This document shows positions 26,175 to 35,188 of a DNA stretch of 64,000 nt, piece by piece. The notes under the pieces are model-generated. The model saw only the letters and a list, made by a program, of their open reading frames with translations, made no database searches and had not been told where the DNA came from. Within the stretch, counting starts at the first letter, position 1; the number at the start of each line of letters is the position of its first letter. Both the position numbers and the translations under genes were made by a program. Source of the stretch: Roseiarcus sp963780825 (GTDB lineage Bacteria; Pseudomonadota; Alphaproteobacteria; Rhizobiales; Beijerinckiaceae); contig CAWADL010000005.1 in assembly GCA_963780825.1 (NCBI GenBank), positions 434,001 to 498,000 of the forward strand, given 5' to 3'.

Positions 26175-28097
26175 ATGAAGATCGCGCGATTTCTGCTCAA
26201 AGCGCTCGGCGTCCTCGTTGGTCTCTATCTGATTGCCGCCGTTCTGTTTGCCATTCCCATGATCGGCGGCCTGCTCGACGACGGCATGGAGGTCAACTTC
26301 AGCCGCCCCGACCCCGCGATTGTCGCAGACTATGGAAACGGACTGACGTCGCCCCAGAAGCAAAGCTACTATCATCTTTCGCAAGGCTCGGAGATCATGC
26401 CGTGGATCCTGCTGACCGCGGTTGATGTCGCCGATGCCAACTCCACAAAGCCGTTCGTCGAGAATCTCGAGCGCTACGGATTGCTCCCCGACCCCGGGCG
26501 GGACGACGGCTTGCCTGTGGGCCTGACGGTGGCGGCCAATCCCTTCACGTTCGGCATGGACTTCGTCGGGGTCAACTGCGCGGCTTGCCATGTCGGCGAA
26601 CTGCGTCACGACGGCAAGGCGGTGCGCGTCGACGGCGCCCCCAACATGTTCAATCTGCAGCTGTTCTATTCAGACGCTATCGATGCGGTGATGGCGGCTA
26701 CGAGCGATCAGGGCAAGCTGTGGCGCGCGCTCAAACGTCTGGGACGTCAGGACTACGGACGCTATGGAATCGTCGCGCCTTTGGTCCGTCCGGCGACGCT
26801 CGTCTACTACGGCGCAAACATTCTGATGCATCGCGATCGGCTCGACGCCCGGCTCGAATTGGTCGACGTCATCAAAGTCGCCAAGGACCAACGCGACAAG
26901 GACCACCCAACCTCCGGCTTCGGTCGGCTGGACGCGTTCGACGGAACCCGCAACTTCCTCTTCACGCGCTTGCGCAAGACCGACGCCGACGGAAAGTTCA
27001 AAGTCAACACAGCGAATATGGTCAAGCTCGACGCGGCGGTGAAGTTCCCGCCGCTGTGGTCGCGCAAAGCGTCGCCGCCGGCGCCAGTCGAGGCCTATCG
27101 CGACAAACCGCAAGATTTCCCGCGCGTCTGGGGGTTCAAGGACTATGATTGGATTGAGTGGACCATCGACACCAACACCGTGATGGAGCGGAATTTCACC
27201 GAAACACTTGGCGCGGGCGCCAGCGTCATACTCGATCCCCAAAAGACCAACTCTCTGTTTGAGAGCTCAATCCCGATGCAGAATATGCACGATCTCGAAT
27301 GGTTGGCCTACTACATCAATCCGCCGCAATGGCCGGCGAAGATCTTTGGCGAGATCAATTCCGACCTTGCCGCCAAGGGGAAAGGCTTGTTCCAGGACCA
27401 GTGCGCGAGTTGCCACGAGTACGGTGACGATCGACGCACACCAACCGGTCTCATCGATCTGCGGGGGATGCGCCCTGATGAGGTTGGGACGGATCCGACC
27501 GCGGCGCTCAGAATCTCCTGCCCGATCCCCGACACCGGCGCACTTTCAATTCCCCAGAGATCCTATTCCGTCGAAGAGTCGAAGCTCTTGAAAGACTGCG
27601 CCGGCGTCAAGGCGGGACAGGCGTTCTCCGACAATTCATTCGCTGCGACGGTTCAAGTCGCCGTCGACAGCATCAAGCAAAAAGCCTACGCGGCGGCCGG
27701 CATCGACGCGGCGCAGCAGCGCGTGATGGAGGATCTCGACCAACGTAAAGACGTCGCCTGGCGTGACACATGGCTCGACACCAAATCGCCCTACGGGCCT
27801 TACGCCGCACGTCCGCTATACGGTGTCTGGGCCGCGGCGCCTTACCTGCATAATGGGTCCGTCCCGACGTTGTACGATTTGTTGTTGCCTCCCGCGCGGC
27901 GACCGAAGACGTTTGCGCTTGGCGGACGCGAGTATGATCCGGCAAAGCTCGGCTTCGTTGTTACGACAACCTGTAGCCGACAGGATTGTCTCGTCGACAC
28001 TACACGGACCGGCGACGGAAATAGCGGTCACATTTGGGGCACGGATCTGTCCGAGCCGGATCGCATGGCTCTTCTCGAATACTTGAAGACCTACTGA
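26175..28097 (+). CDS. Di-heme c-type cytochrome, RoxA/oleate-10S-dioxygenase-like
   Basis: This 640-residue protein has an N-terminal hydrophobic signal or anchor (residues ~7-28) and two c-haem sites, CAACH (~135) and CASCH (~413). The size, the wide spacing of the two sites and the late WAAAPYLHNGSVPTLYDLL motif match the family of rubber oxygenase RoxA and the Pseudomonas di-heme oleate 10S-dioxygenase and diol synthase. These are periplasmic or secreted and act on double bonds. A strong AGGAGG site precedes ATG 26175. It sits next to oleate hydratase, so an unsaturated fatty acid is a plausible substrate (inference). It could instead be an uncharacterised di-heme peroxidase. Confidence 0.82.
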   Translation: MKIARFLLKALGVLVGLYLIAAVLFAIPMIGGLLDDGMEVNFSRPDPAIVADYGNGLTSPQKQSYYHLSQGSEIMPWILLTAVDVADANSTKPFVENLERYGLLPDPGRDDGLPVGLTVAANPFTFGMDFVGVNCAACHVGELRHDGKAVRVDGAPNMFNLQLFYSDAIDAVMAATSDQGKLWRALKRLGRQDYGRYGIVAPLVRPATLVYYGANILMHRDRLDARLELVDVIKVAKDQRDKDHPTSGFGRLDAFDGTRNFLFTRLRKTDADGKFKVNTANMVKLDAAVKFPPLWSRKASPPAPVEAYRDKPQDFPRVWGFKDYDWIEWTIDTNTVMERNFTETLGAGASVILDPQKTNSLFESSIPMQNMHDLEWLAYYINPPQWPAKIFGEINSDLAAKGKGLFQDQCASCHEYGDDRRTPTGLIDLRGMRPDEVGTDPTAALRISCPIPDTGALSIPQRSYSVEESKLLKDCAGVKAGQAFSDNSFAATVQVAVDSIKQKAYAAAGIDAAQQRVMEDLDQRKDVAWRDTWLDTKSPYGPYAARPLYGVWAAAPYLHNGSVPTLYDLLLPPARRPKTFALGGREYDPAKLGFVVTTTCSRQDCLVDTTRTGDGNSGHIWGTDLSEPDRMALLEYLKTY

Positions 28098-28121
28098 CGT
28101 CGCCAGGCTCCGCGCGTAAGC

Positions 28122-28231
28122 CGTCATTGCGAGGAGCGAAGCGACGCGGCAATCCATGCGGCGGCCGGCGCCCTTTCCCGTTGACCGTCGATCTCACAAC
28201 GCTGGATCGCTTCGCTTCGCTCGCAATGACG
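28122..28231. repeat. Dispersed 'attgcgag' palindromic repeat, full copy
   Basis: The unit runs from cgtcattgcgaggagcgaag to ttcgcttcgctcgcaatgac and separates the di-heme cytochrome gene from the TPP enzyme gene. Arms are inverted copies; the centre carries gcggcaatccatgcggc as in the other copies. Confidence 0.8.
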
Positions 28232-28299
28232 GGTACACTTGGCTTTTTTGCGGGAACGGCTCGTGGGGCCGCCTGTAACTCGCTGATGGGAGAAAGCCG

Positions 28300-29955
28300 A
28301 TGCGCAAAGGTTCCGACCTGCTGGTGGCGGCGCTGGAGAACGAGGGCGTCGATCGCATCTTCGGCATCCCCGGCGAGGAGAATCTCGACTTCGTCGAGTC
28401 GCTGCGCAAATCCTCGATCGCGCTGATCCTGACACGCCATGAGCAGGCCGCCGCCTTCATGGCGGCGACCTACGGCCGGCTCACCGGCAAGCCCGGCGTG
28501 TGCCTCACCACGCTCGGCCCCGGCGCCCTGAACCTCACGACCGGCGCGGCTTACGCTCAGCTCGGCGCGATGCCGATGGTGATGATCACCGGCCAGAAGG
28601 GCGTCCTTTCATCGCGCCAGGCGCAGTTCCAGATCGTCGATACCGTCAGCGTCATGCGGCCTCTGACAAAACTCTCCCGCCAGATCGTCTCGCCCCGCCT
28701 GATCCCCACCCTGGTGCGCGAAGCGTTTCGGGTCGCGCAGGAGGAGCGGCCCGGGCCCGTTCATCTGGAGCTGCCGGAGGATATTGCCGCCGCCGAGACC
28801 GACGACCCCGGCGTCGTGCCGGCCCACCCCGTCGACATTCCCCAGGCGAGCGAGGCCGCGCTCGATCGAGCGGCGCGGATCCTCATGCAATCCAAGCGGC
28901 CACTCGTGATGCTCGGCGCCGCAGCCTCTCGCCCGCGTTCCAGCGAGGATCTGGCCCAGTTCGTCTTGCGGACTCACATTCCCTACTTCACGACCCAGAT
29001 GGGCAAGGGAACGGTGCACGGCGGCTCCGAGCTCTACATGGGTACGGCCGCATTATCAGAGCGCGACTACGTCCACGAAGCGATCGAGCAAGCCGACGTG
29101 ATTGTCACGATCGGCCACGACACCGTCGAGAAGCCGCCTTTCATCATGGGGCCGAACGGTCCGCAAGTCATCCATGTCGGCTACCAGCCGGCGCATGTCG
29201 AGCAGGTGTATTTTCCGCAGACCGAGGTGATTGGCGACCTCGGGCCTTCGCTCAGGCTGCTAGCCGATCGCGTGGAAGGCAAGCTCGCCAACGCGCAGGC
29301 GCTGCTGCCTCTCCGCGAAGGTATCTTAAGCCGCATCGCCGAGCGCGCCACCGAGCCGCGCTTGATCCCGCAGCGATTGGTGCACGACGTCCGCGAAGTA
29401 ATGCCGCCGGACGGCATCCTCACGCTCGACAACGGCATGTACAAGATCTGGTTCGCGCGCAACTACCGCACGCAGGTCGCGAATACGCTGTTGCTCGACA
29501 ATGCGCTCGCCACGATGGGCGCGGGTCTGCCCTCAGGCATCATGGCGGCGCTGCTCTATCCGAAGCGTCGCGTCATGGCGGTGTGCGGCGACGGCGGCTT
29601 CATGATGAACAGTCAGGAGTTGGAGACGGCGGTCAGGTTGAAGATCAATCTGGTCGTTCTGATCATCGAGGACCACGCCTACGGCATGATCCGCTGGAAG
29701 CAGGCGACCGACCATTTCCAAGATTTTGGCATGACCTTCGGCAATCCAGACTTCGTCGCCTATGCCAAGGCCTATGGCGCGAAGGGAACGCGCGTGCACG
29801 CGGCAGACGAGTTGCGACCCGCGCTGGAGGCGGCATTTGCCGGGGGAGGCGTCCATCTCGTGGTCACGCCGATCGATTATTCCGAGAATAAGCGCGTGCT
29901 GGTTGACGAATTGCGGCAGCGGCTGCCTGTGGCGCCGCCGAGCCCGGCGGTCTGA
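28300..29955 (+). CDS. Thiamine-diphosphate enzyme, acetolactate synthase large-subunit type
   Basis: This 551-residue enzyme has the three domains of the acetolactate synthase/pyruvate oxidase family. The N-terminal domain has the catalytic Glu in TRHEQAAAFMAATYGRL, the middle domain is Rossmann-like, and the C-terminal domain holds the TPP motif from GDGGFMMNSQEL onward. It has no adjacent regulatory subunit, as in catabolic acetolactate synthases. Because it lies ahead of sugar-acid dehydratases, it could also condense glyoxylate or pyruvate as carboligases do. Start ATG 28300 is preceded by a GGGAGAAAG site. Substrate choice is not settled by the motifs I can read. Confidence 0.85.
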   Translation: MRKGSDLLVAALENEGVDRIFGIPGEENLDFVESLRKSSIALILTRHEQAAAFMAATYGRLTGKPGVCLTTLGPGALNLTTGAAYAQLGAMPMVMITGQKGVLSSRQAQFQIVDTVSVMRPLTKLSRQIVSPRLIPTLVREAFRVAQEERPGPVHLELPEDIAAAETDDPGVVPAHPVDIPQASEAALDRAARILMQSKRPLVMLGAAASRPRSSEDLAQFVLRTHIPYFTTQMGKGTVHGGSELYMGTAALSERDYVHEAIEQADVIVTIGHDTVEKPPFIMGPNGPQVIHVGYQPAHVEQVYFPQTEVIGDLGPSLRLLADRVEGKLANAQALLPLREGILSRIAERATEPRLIPQRLVHDVREVMPPDGILTLDNGMYKIWFARNYRTQVANTLLLDNALATMGAGLPSGIMAALLYPKRRVMAVCGDGGFMMNSQELETAVRLKINLVVLIIEDHAYGMIRWKQATDHFQDFGMTFGNPDFVAYAKAYGAKGTRVHAADELRPALEAAFAGGGVHLVVTPIDYSENKRVLVDELRQRLPVAPPSPAV

Positions 29956-30018
29956 ATTGAAGTTGGATCGTCTCGCGAAAAAAATACGCGCGCGTCAAGG
30001 CTGAGCGGAGGAACCTAC

Positions 30019-31080
30019 ATGAAGATCACCGCCGTCCACCCATACCCGGTCTGGGTCGGCACTCGCAATCAGTTGCTGGTAAAGGTCGAAACTGACGAGG
30101 GCCTGTTCGGCTGGGGCGAGAGCGGGCTCTCGGGGCGGGAGCGCGCCGTCGTCGGCGCGATCGAGCACTATCGCGAGTTCCTGATTGGGCGGGACCCGAT
30201 GCTCGCGGGCGCGATCTGGCAGGAGATGTATCGCAGCCAGTATTTCGAAGGTGGGCGCGTGCTGCAGGCGGCGATCTCGGCTATTGATATCGCGCTCTAT
30301 GACATCAAGGGCAAGGCGCTCGGCGTTCCCGTGCACCAGTTGCTCGGCGGCAAGCAGCGAGACCACATTCCGACTTTCGCCACCACCTCCGCCAAGCCTG
30401 GACCCGAGATGATCGAGCAGGCAAAGGCGCTGGTCGCCGCGGGCTGGCGTGCGCTGCGGGTCTCGCCTTCAGCTCAAGACGACACTCGGATCTACGAACC
30501 GCGCGAGCATATCGCCAAGACCGCTGAATGGTGTGTAAAGGCGCGCGAAGCGCTCGGCTCGGAGATCGCGATCGGTGTTGACATGCATCATCGTCTGTCG
30601 GTCGCGGAGGCCGCGAGCTTCTGCCAACGTATGCCGACGGGCACGTTGGATTTTCTCGAGGAGCCGATTCGCGATGAGACGCCGTCGGCTTACCGCGCGC
30701 TGCGGGGCATGGTCGACGTGCCGTTCGCTATTGGCGAGGAATTTTCCAGCAAATGGCAGTTCCTTCCCTATATCGAAGGAGATCTCCACCAGTTCAACCG
30801 CGTCGACGTCTGCAATGTCGGAGGCTTGACCGAAGCGATGAAAATCGCGGGCTGGAGCGAGGCGCACTATGTCGACATGATGCCGCATAATCCGCTCGGT
30901 CCGGTTTGCACGGCGGCCACGGTTCACTTCTCGGCGGCTGTAGCCAATTTCTCGTGGCTCGAAACTCGCGCTTCGCCCGCCGAGCGTCACCTCGGATTTG
31001 ACGATGCCGATTTCTTCCCGGTCCAGCCGCGCCTGGATGGCGCTCATTATTTGGTCTTGGATCTCCCGGATTGGGCGTAG
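30019..31080 (+). CDS. Enolase-superfamily sugar-acid dehydratase, galactonate-dehydratase-like
   Basis: This 353-residue protein of the mandelate racemase/muconate lactonizing family has an N-terminal capping domain and a C-terminal barrel. The Mg ligands are visible as Asp in GVDMHHRLS, Glu in LEEPIRD and Glu in IGEEFSS. The DxH pair and a late His in MMPHNPLGPV match D-galactonate dehydratase (DgoD). Such enzymes remove water from aldonates to give 2-keto-3-deoxy acids. A GGAGG site precedes ATG 30019. It is 63 bases after the TPP enzyme gene. Confidence 0.86.
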   Translation: MKITAVHPYPVWVGTRNQLLVKVETDEGLFGWGESGLSGRERAVVGAIEHYREFLIGRDPMLAGAIWQEMYRSQYFEGGRVLQAAISAIDIALYDIKGKALGVPVHQLLGGKQRDHIPTFATTSAKPGPEMIEQAKALVAAGWRALRVSPSAQDDTRIYEPREHIAKTAEWCVKAREALGSEIAIGVDMHHRLSVAEAASFCQRMPTGTLDFLEEPIRDETPSAYRALRGMVDVPFAIGEEFSSKWQFLPYIEGDLHQFNRVDVCNVGGLTEAMKIAGWSEAHYVDMMPHNPLGPVCTAATVHFSAAVANFSWLETRASPAERHLGFDDADFFPVQPRLDGAHYLVLDLPDWA

Positions 31081-31192
31081 AGGTGAACGAGGAGCGGGTC
31101 AAAAAGGAGAGCTTCCGGTTTTGGGAGGCGCCGCACCTTCGGCGTCGCGACGGCTCCGTAACGAACTGGTAAACCGGGCGGATTGCGGGCCG

Positions 31193-31221
31193 TTGACACA
31201 TTTTCGACCTCGCACTAGCCT
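31193..31221 (+). promoter_or_regulatory. Predicted sigma-70 promoter of the Dpp-type operon
   Basis: TTGACA at 31193-31198 is a perfect -35 box, followed after 17 bases by TAGCCT at 31216-31221 as a moderate -10 box. It faces the substrate-binding-protein gene 210 bases downstream. It lies in a 352-base gap (31081-31432) that holds no gene but also contains two hairpins. Confidence 0.5.
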
Positions 31222-31245
31222 TCGCTGAGAGCGATAAGAACATAT

Positions 31246-31276
31246 CGAGGTCTGCGAAGGGGAATTGCAGACCTCG
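31246..31276 (+). promoter_or_regulatory. Leader hairpin in the Dpp-type operon
   Basis: Ten-base perfect arms cgaggtctgc (31246-31255) and gcagacctcg (31267-31276) enclose an 11-base purine-rich loop (gaaggggaatt). It lies about 25 bases after the predicted -10 box, so it would be in the 5' leader. It could be an operator or an RNA hairpin. A smaller 7-base hairpin (gccgccg/cggcggc) lies at 31325-31344. Confidence 0.45.
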
Positions 31277-31432
31277 CGGGAGGATGAAAAGTAGCTCGCT
31301 TTGCTTGGCATTGTATTGTTTGCTGCCGCCGCCCGTTCGGCGGCTGACTGAGACGAGTTCGTTGCGTTGATAACAAAGATAAATGTCGCTGGTTCTTAAG
31401 ACCAAGCGCGTCAAAGGGAGGAGTGGAGGAAA

Positions 31433-33222
31433 ATGAGAAACACCATGCTCGCCGCCGCCGTAGTGGCGGGACTGGCGGCTCTCGGCGTGAGTGGGACCGG
31501 CGTCCCGTCCGCGAAGGCCGCGGCGCCAACGGAAATCGCCCCGTCGAGCCCGCTGCCCGAACTGCCGCGCAATCAGCAACTGATTCTTGGTTGGAGCATC
31601 AGTTCGCCTATCGGGGTCACCAACCCTTGGGCCGTGCCCGGCTACACGCATCAGGAAGGCAATGTGCTGATGTGGGAGCCGCTGATGTATTACGGCATTT
31701 TCGCCGACAAATACATCCCGTGGCTCGCCACCAGTATGGAGTACACGAACAAGAACTTCACGGAGCTCGAAATCAAGCTCAATCCCAAGGCGGAATGGAG
31801 CGACGGGCAGCCGGTGACCGCCAAGGATGTTGTGTTCACCTTCGAAGGGCAGATGAAGAACGACAAGCTGCCCTACCACGCTTCGTTCGAGCAATTCGTC
31901 GACTCGGTGAAGGCGGTCGACGATAAGACCGTGGACGTGAAGTTTAAGATCCCTGCGCCGCGTTTCGCGTTCGAGGTGCTGACCTTGAAGTTCGACACCG
32001 GCATACCCATCGTGCCTGAACACGCACTCGCAAAACAACAAGACTTGAACGCTTACGCGGGCGGAACTGAGATCCCTCACTCCGGCCCTTATGACCTCGT
32101 CGCCTGGAACGCCAACCAGAAGATTTACAACCTCCGCCCGGGCTGGTGGGCGGTCAAGGCTGGCCTTATCGCGGAGCCTGCGGTCAAACGAGTCGTATAT
32201 GTCAATCTAGGCGGCCAGATCGGCCAGAATATGGATACTGTGGCGCAACGGATCGTCAACAATGAGATGGATTCGGCGCTCGACATGCGCTCCAGCGTAA
32301 TCGGCAATATCCTTGCGCAGAATCCAAAGATCACGACACACGCAGGCGACAAGCCGCCCTATGGTTATCTCGATTGGTGGCCGAATTCGCTGTGGATGAA
32401 CACACAGCTCGCGCCGTACAGCGACGCGCGCGTCCGCCGCGCCATCAGCCGGGCGATCAATCGCGACCAGATCGACGAAGTCGTCTACGAGGGCGCGAAG
32501 ATCGCTTCGATCTATCCGTTCCCGCTCTATCCCGGCCTAAAGGCGTTCGTAGACTCGCCCGAGGTCAAGGCGCTTGAGGCGAAGCTGCAGCCGCGCAAGT
32601 TCGACCTCAGCGAGAGCGCCAAACTGATGACCGACGCGGGGTTTACGAAAAACGGCGACGGTTTTTGGGCGAAGGATGGAAAGACCGTGGATTGCACCAT
32701 CCACGCCTTCGAAGGCATCCATAGCGATATCGTGCCTGTGCTAGTCGAAATGCTCCATAAAGCGGGCTTTGATGCGGCGATCGACTTCTCCGCCGACGCC
32801 TACCAGAAGATGCAGGACGGCGCGCCCGGCCTTTACATGTTTGGTCACGGCGCGAGCTTGAAAGACCCCTATGCGGCCTTGGAATTGTATCATGGCCGCT
32901 TCAGTGCGGGCATCGGCACGACCGCCGGCAACAACCGGTTTTCGCGCTACAAGAACCCGGCCTATGACGCGCTGCTCGACCAGATGGCGCCGCTCGCGGC
33001 GACGACCCTAAGTTCCACGAACTCGCGGTCAAGGCGCTGGAAATCTACTGGACCGAACAGATCGACGTGCCGGTCATCCAGTGGCTGCATCGCATCGCCT
33101 ACAATCAAACCTATTGGACGAATTGGCCGACGGCGACGAACCTCGCAGCAGGCACGAACGGCGCCTTCTGGGCGCAGACGGGCCTGCTCGTCGTCACGAA
33201 CCTGAAGCCCTCAGGCAAATGA
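31433..33222 (+). CDS. ABC transporter substrate-binding protein, peptide/oligosaccharide type (frame broken near 33000)
   Basis: This SBP family 5 protein (OppA/DppA relatives) has a Sec signal peptide ending near residue 30 (SAKAAAP). Family features include LPRNQQLILGW, WSDGQPVTAKDVVFTFE and RVRRAISRAINRDQI. After DQMAPLAA near 33000 the frame shifts. The next frame reads DPKFHELAVKALEIYWTEQI and WLHRIAYNQTYWTNWPT and stops at TGA 33220-33222, which gives about 596 residues. A missing base explains this. Members import di- and oligopeptides, but many carry oligosaccharides or sugar acids. The sugar-acid enzymes around it favour the latter. RBS GGAGG. Confidence 0.86.
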
Positions 33223-33263
33223 GCTGAAGCGCGGCGGCGCGCCCGTGCGCCGCCGCGCTGTGG

Positions 33264-34281
33264 ATGACCTGGAGACCCCGTTTGTCCTTCAAGCTTGTCA
33301 TAAGGAGACTGATTTTCCTTGTCCTTGTGGTTTGGTCGGCGTCAACCATCACGTTCTTTGTTCCCCGCTTCTCGGACCGCAATGCGCTGCGAGAGCGCTT
33401 CGCCGAACTATCGCGCACGGGCGGCTTCGCGCCTGCGGATCTGGAAAAGATCATCGCATCGTATTCCCAGCAATTCGGGCTCAACAAGCCGCTCTGGCAA
33501 CAATATCTGGACTTTCTCTCCGGCGTGCTGCGGCTCGATTTCGGTTACTCGCTGAACCGATATCCTTCGACTGTCATACAGCTCATCGAGCAGGCGCTGC
33601 CCTGGACGATGGCGCTGCTGCTCGTGACCACGGTGCTGAGCTTCATTCTCGGCAACCTGATGGGCGCGCTGGCGGCGTGGCGGGGATCGCCGCCGTGGGT
33701 GCGCGCCGTAGCAACGCCGTTCGTCCTGCTGACAAGGCGTGCCGCCGGTGCTGCTTGGCGTGTTGCTGCTTTTCTTTGTTGGCTTCAAACTCAAATGGCT
33801 CCCGCTCGGCGGCGCTTATTCGATCGGCATAATCCCAAGCTGGTCATGGAGCTTCGTCGGGGATTCGCTGCTGCATCAGATTCTCCCAGCCGCCGCGTTG
33901 ATCCTCGGCTCCGCGGGCGGTTGGGTGCTGTCGATGCGCGGCATGGGCGTCACGATCCAGGGCGAGGATTATGTCACCTTCGCCGAACACAAGGGCCTAG
34001 GCGGCTTCCGGATCTTTCGGGACTACTACCTGCGAAACGCGCTCCTGCCCCAAGTGACGGGCTTCGCGCTCGCGCTGGGGACGGTGGTCACGTCGGCCGT
34101 CGTCGTCGAGGGCATATTCGCGCTGCCCGGAATCGGCTCGCTACTGCAGCGCGCGATCCAGGCCAACGATTTTCCCGTCATCTATGGCATCGTGCTTTTC
34201 ATAACGATCGCGGTCGCCGGCCTGATGGTGCTGATGGAGTTCATCTATCCTTTGCTCGATCCGCGCATCCGGACCGAGTAG
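33264..34281 (+). CDS. ABC transporter permease, DppB type (frame broken near 33735)
   Basis: This permease carries the DppB-type N-terminal segment, with a membrane helix at residues ~10-30, then SYSQQFGLNKPLWQQYLDFL and a helical core. After ATPFVLLT near 33735 the frame shifts to PPVLLGVLLLFFVGFKLKWL, followed by the EAA-like loop (GEDYVTFAEHKGLGGFRI). The combined length of about 338 residues is normal. Start ATG 33264 is proposed. The break leaves every helix in place, suggesting an indel error. Confidence 0.84.
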
Positions 34282-34291
34282 GCGCCTCGCC

Positions 34292-35188
34292 ATGACCGCT
34301 GTCCTCGCCGCGCCCGAACGTCTTCAGCCGCCGCCTATCGTGCTGGCTTTGCGCTACCTGAGGCGCAACAAATCATTGGCGATCGGCGTCGCCATCATAT
34401 TGGCGCTTGTGCTGTTCACCATCGTTGGCGCTGTTGACGGTCGATCCGAGCAACGCCTATCCGCTTTCCGCCGCCACCAAGAAAGCCCCGAGCCTTCGTT
34501 ACCCTTCGGCACGGATTTCTTCGGCCGCAACCTGCTGGCCGCGATGGTGGTCGGCATGTGGCAGACCGCGGTTATCGGCCTGTTGGCCGGCGGCCTCGGA
34601 ACCTTGATCGGCGTCGTGCTTGGCTTCATCTCCGCGTATTTCGGCGGCTGGATCGATTATGTGATCAAGGGCGTCTGTCAGATCCTGACGCCCATTCCCG
34701 TGCTGTTGATCCAGGTCGTGCTCGCGGGCTCGTTGGATAAGCGTTACGTGACGATCTACACGATGGCGCTGATTGTCGTGCTGCTCGCTTGGATGGGTCC
34801 GACGCTCGTCATCCGTTCGCAGGTGCTGACGATGAAGGAGCGGCAGTTCGTCTCGGTCGCCAAGCTTTCCGGTGTCGGCAATCTCGGAATCATCTTTGGC
34901 GAGATCCTTCCGAACCTGCTACCTTTCATTGCCGCCGCCTTTGTCAATCAGGTCTTTGCGGCGGTTTTCGCGTCGTTTTATCTCGCGGTGTTGGGGCTTG
35001 GCCCTTTGCGCGAGCCACTGCTCGGCAACATCATCTGGGCGGCGCAATCGCAAGGCGCGTTCTTCAACGGCTGGTGGTGGTGGCCGATCGAGCCGGCAGT
35101 CGCGATGATCCTGATTCTCAGTTCGCTCGCGCTCGTCAATATGGGCCTCGATGAGCTCGCCAATCCGCGCGTGCGCAGGACGGAATGA
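34292..35188 (+). CDS. ABC transporter permease, DppC type (compensated double frameshift)
   Basis: This 298-residue permease has about six membrane segments and the EAA loop (KERQFVSVAKLSGVGNLGII). The frame is open throughout, but residues ~48-68 (after FTIVGA) do not fit the family. Over 34430-34500 the +1 frame reads TVDPSNAYPLSAATKKAPSL, the expected periplasmic stretch before YPFGTDFFGRNLL. Two nearby indels that cancel out explain this, so the printed protein is wrong over about 25 residues. It overlaps the next gene by 4 bases. Confidence 0.85.
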   Translation: MTAVLAAPERLQPPPIVLALRYLRRNKSLAIGVAIILALVLFTIVGAVDGRSEQRLSAFRRHQESPEPSLPFGTDFFGRNLLAAMVVGMWQTAVIGLLAGGLGTLIGVVLGFISAYFGGWIDYVIKGVCQILTPIPVLLIQVVLAGSLDKRYVTIYTMALIVVLLAWMGPTLVIRSQVLTMKERQFVSVAKLSGVGNLGIIFGEILPNLLPFIAAAFVNQVFAAVFASFYLAVLGLGPLREPLLGNIIWAAQSQGAFFNGWWWWPIEPAVAMILILSSLALVNMGLDELANPRVRRTE

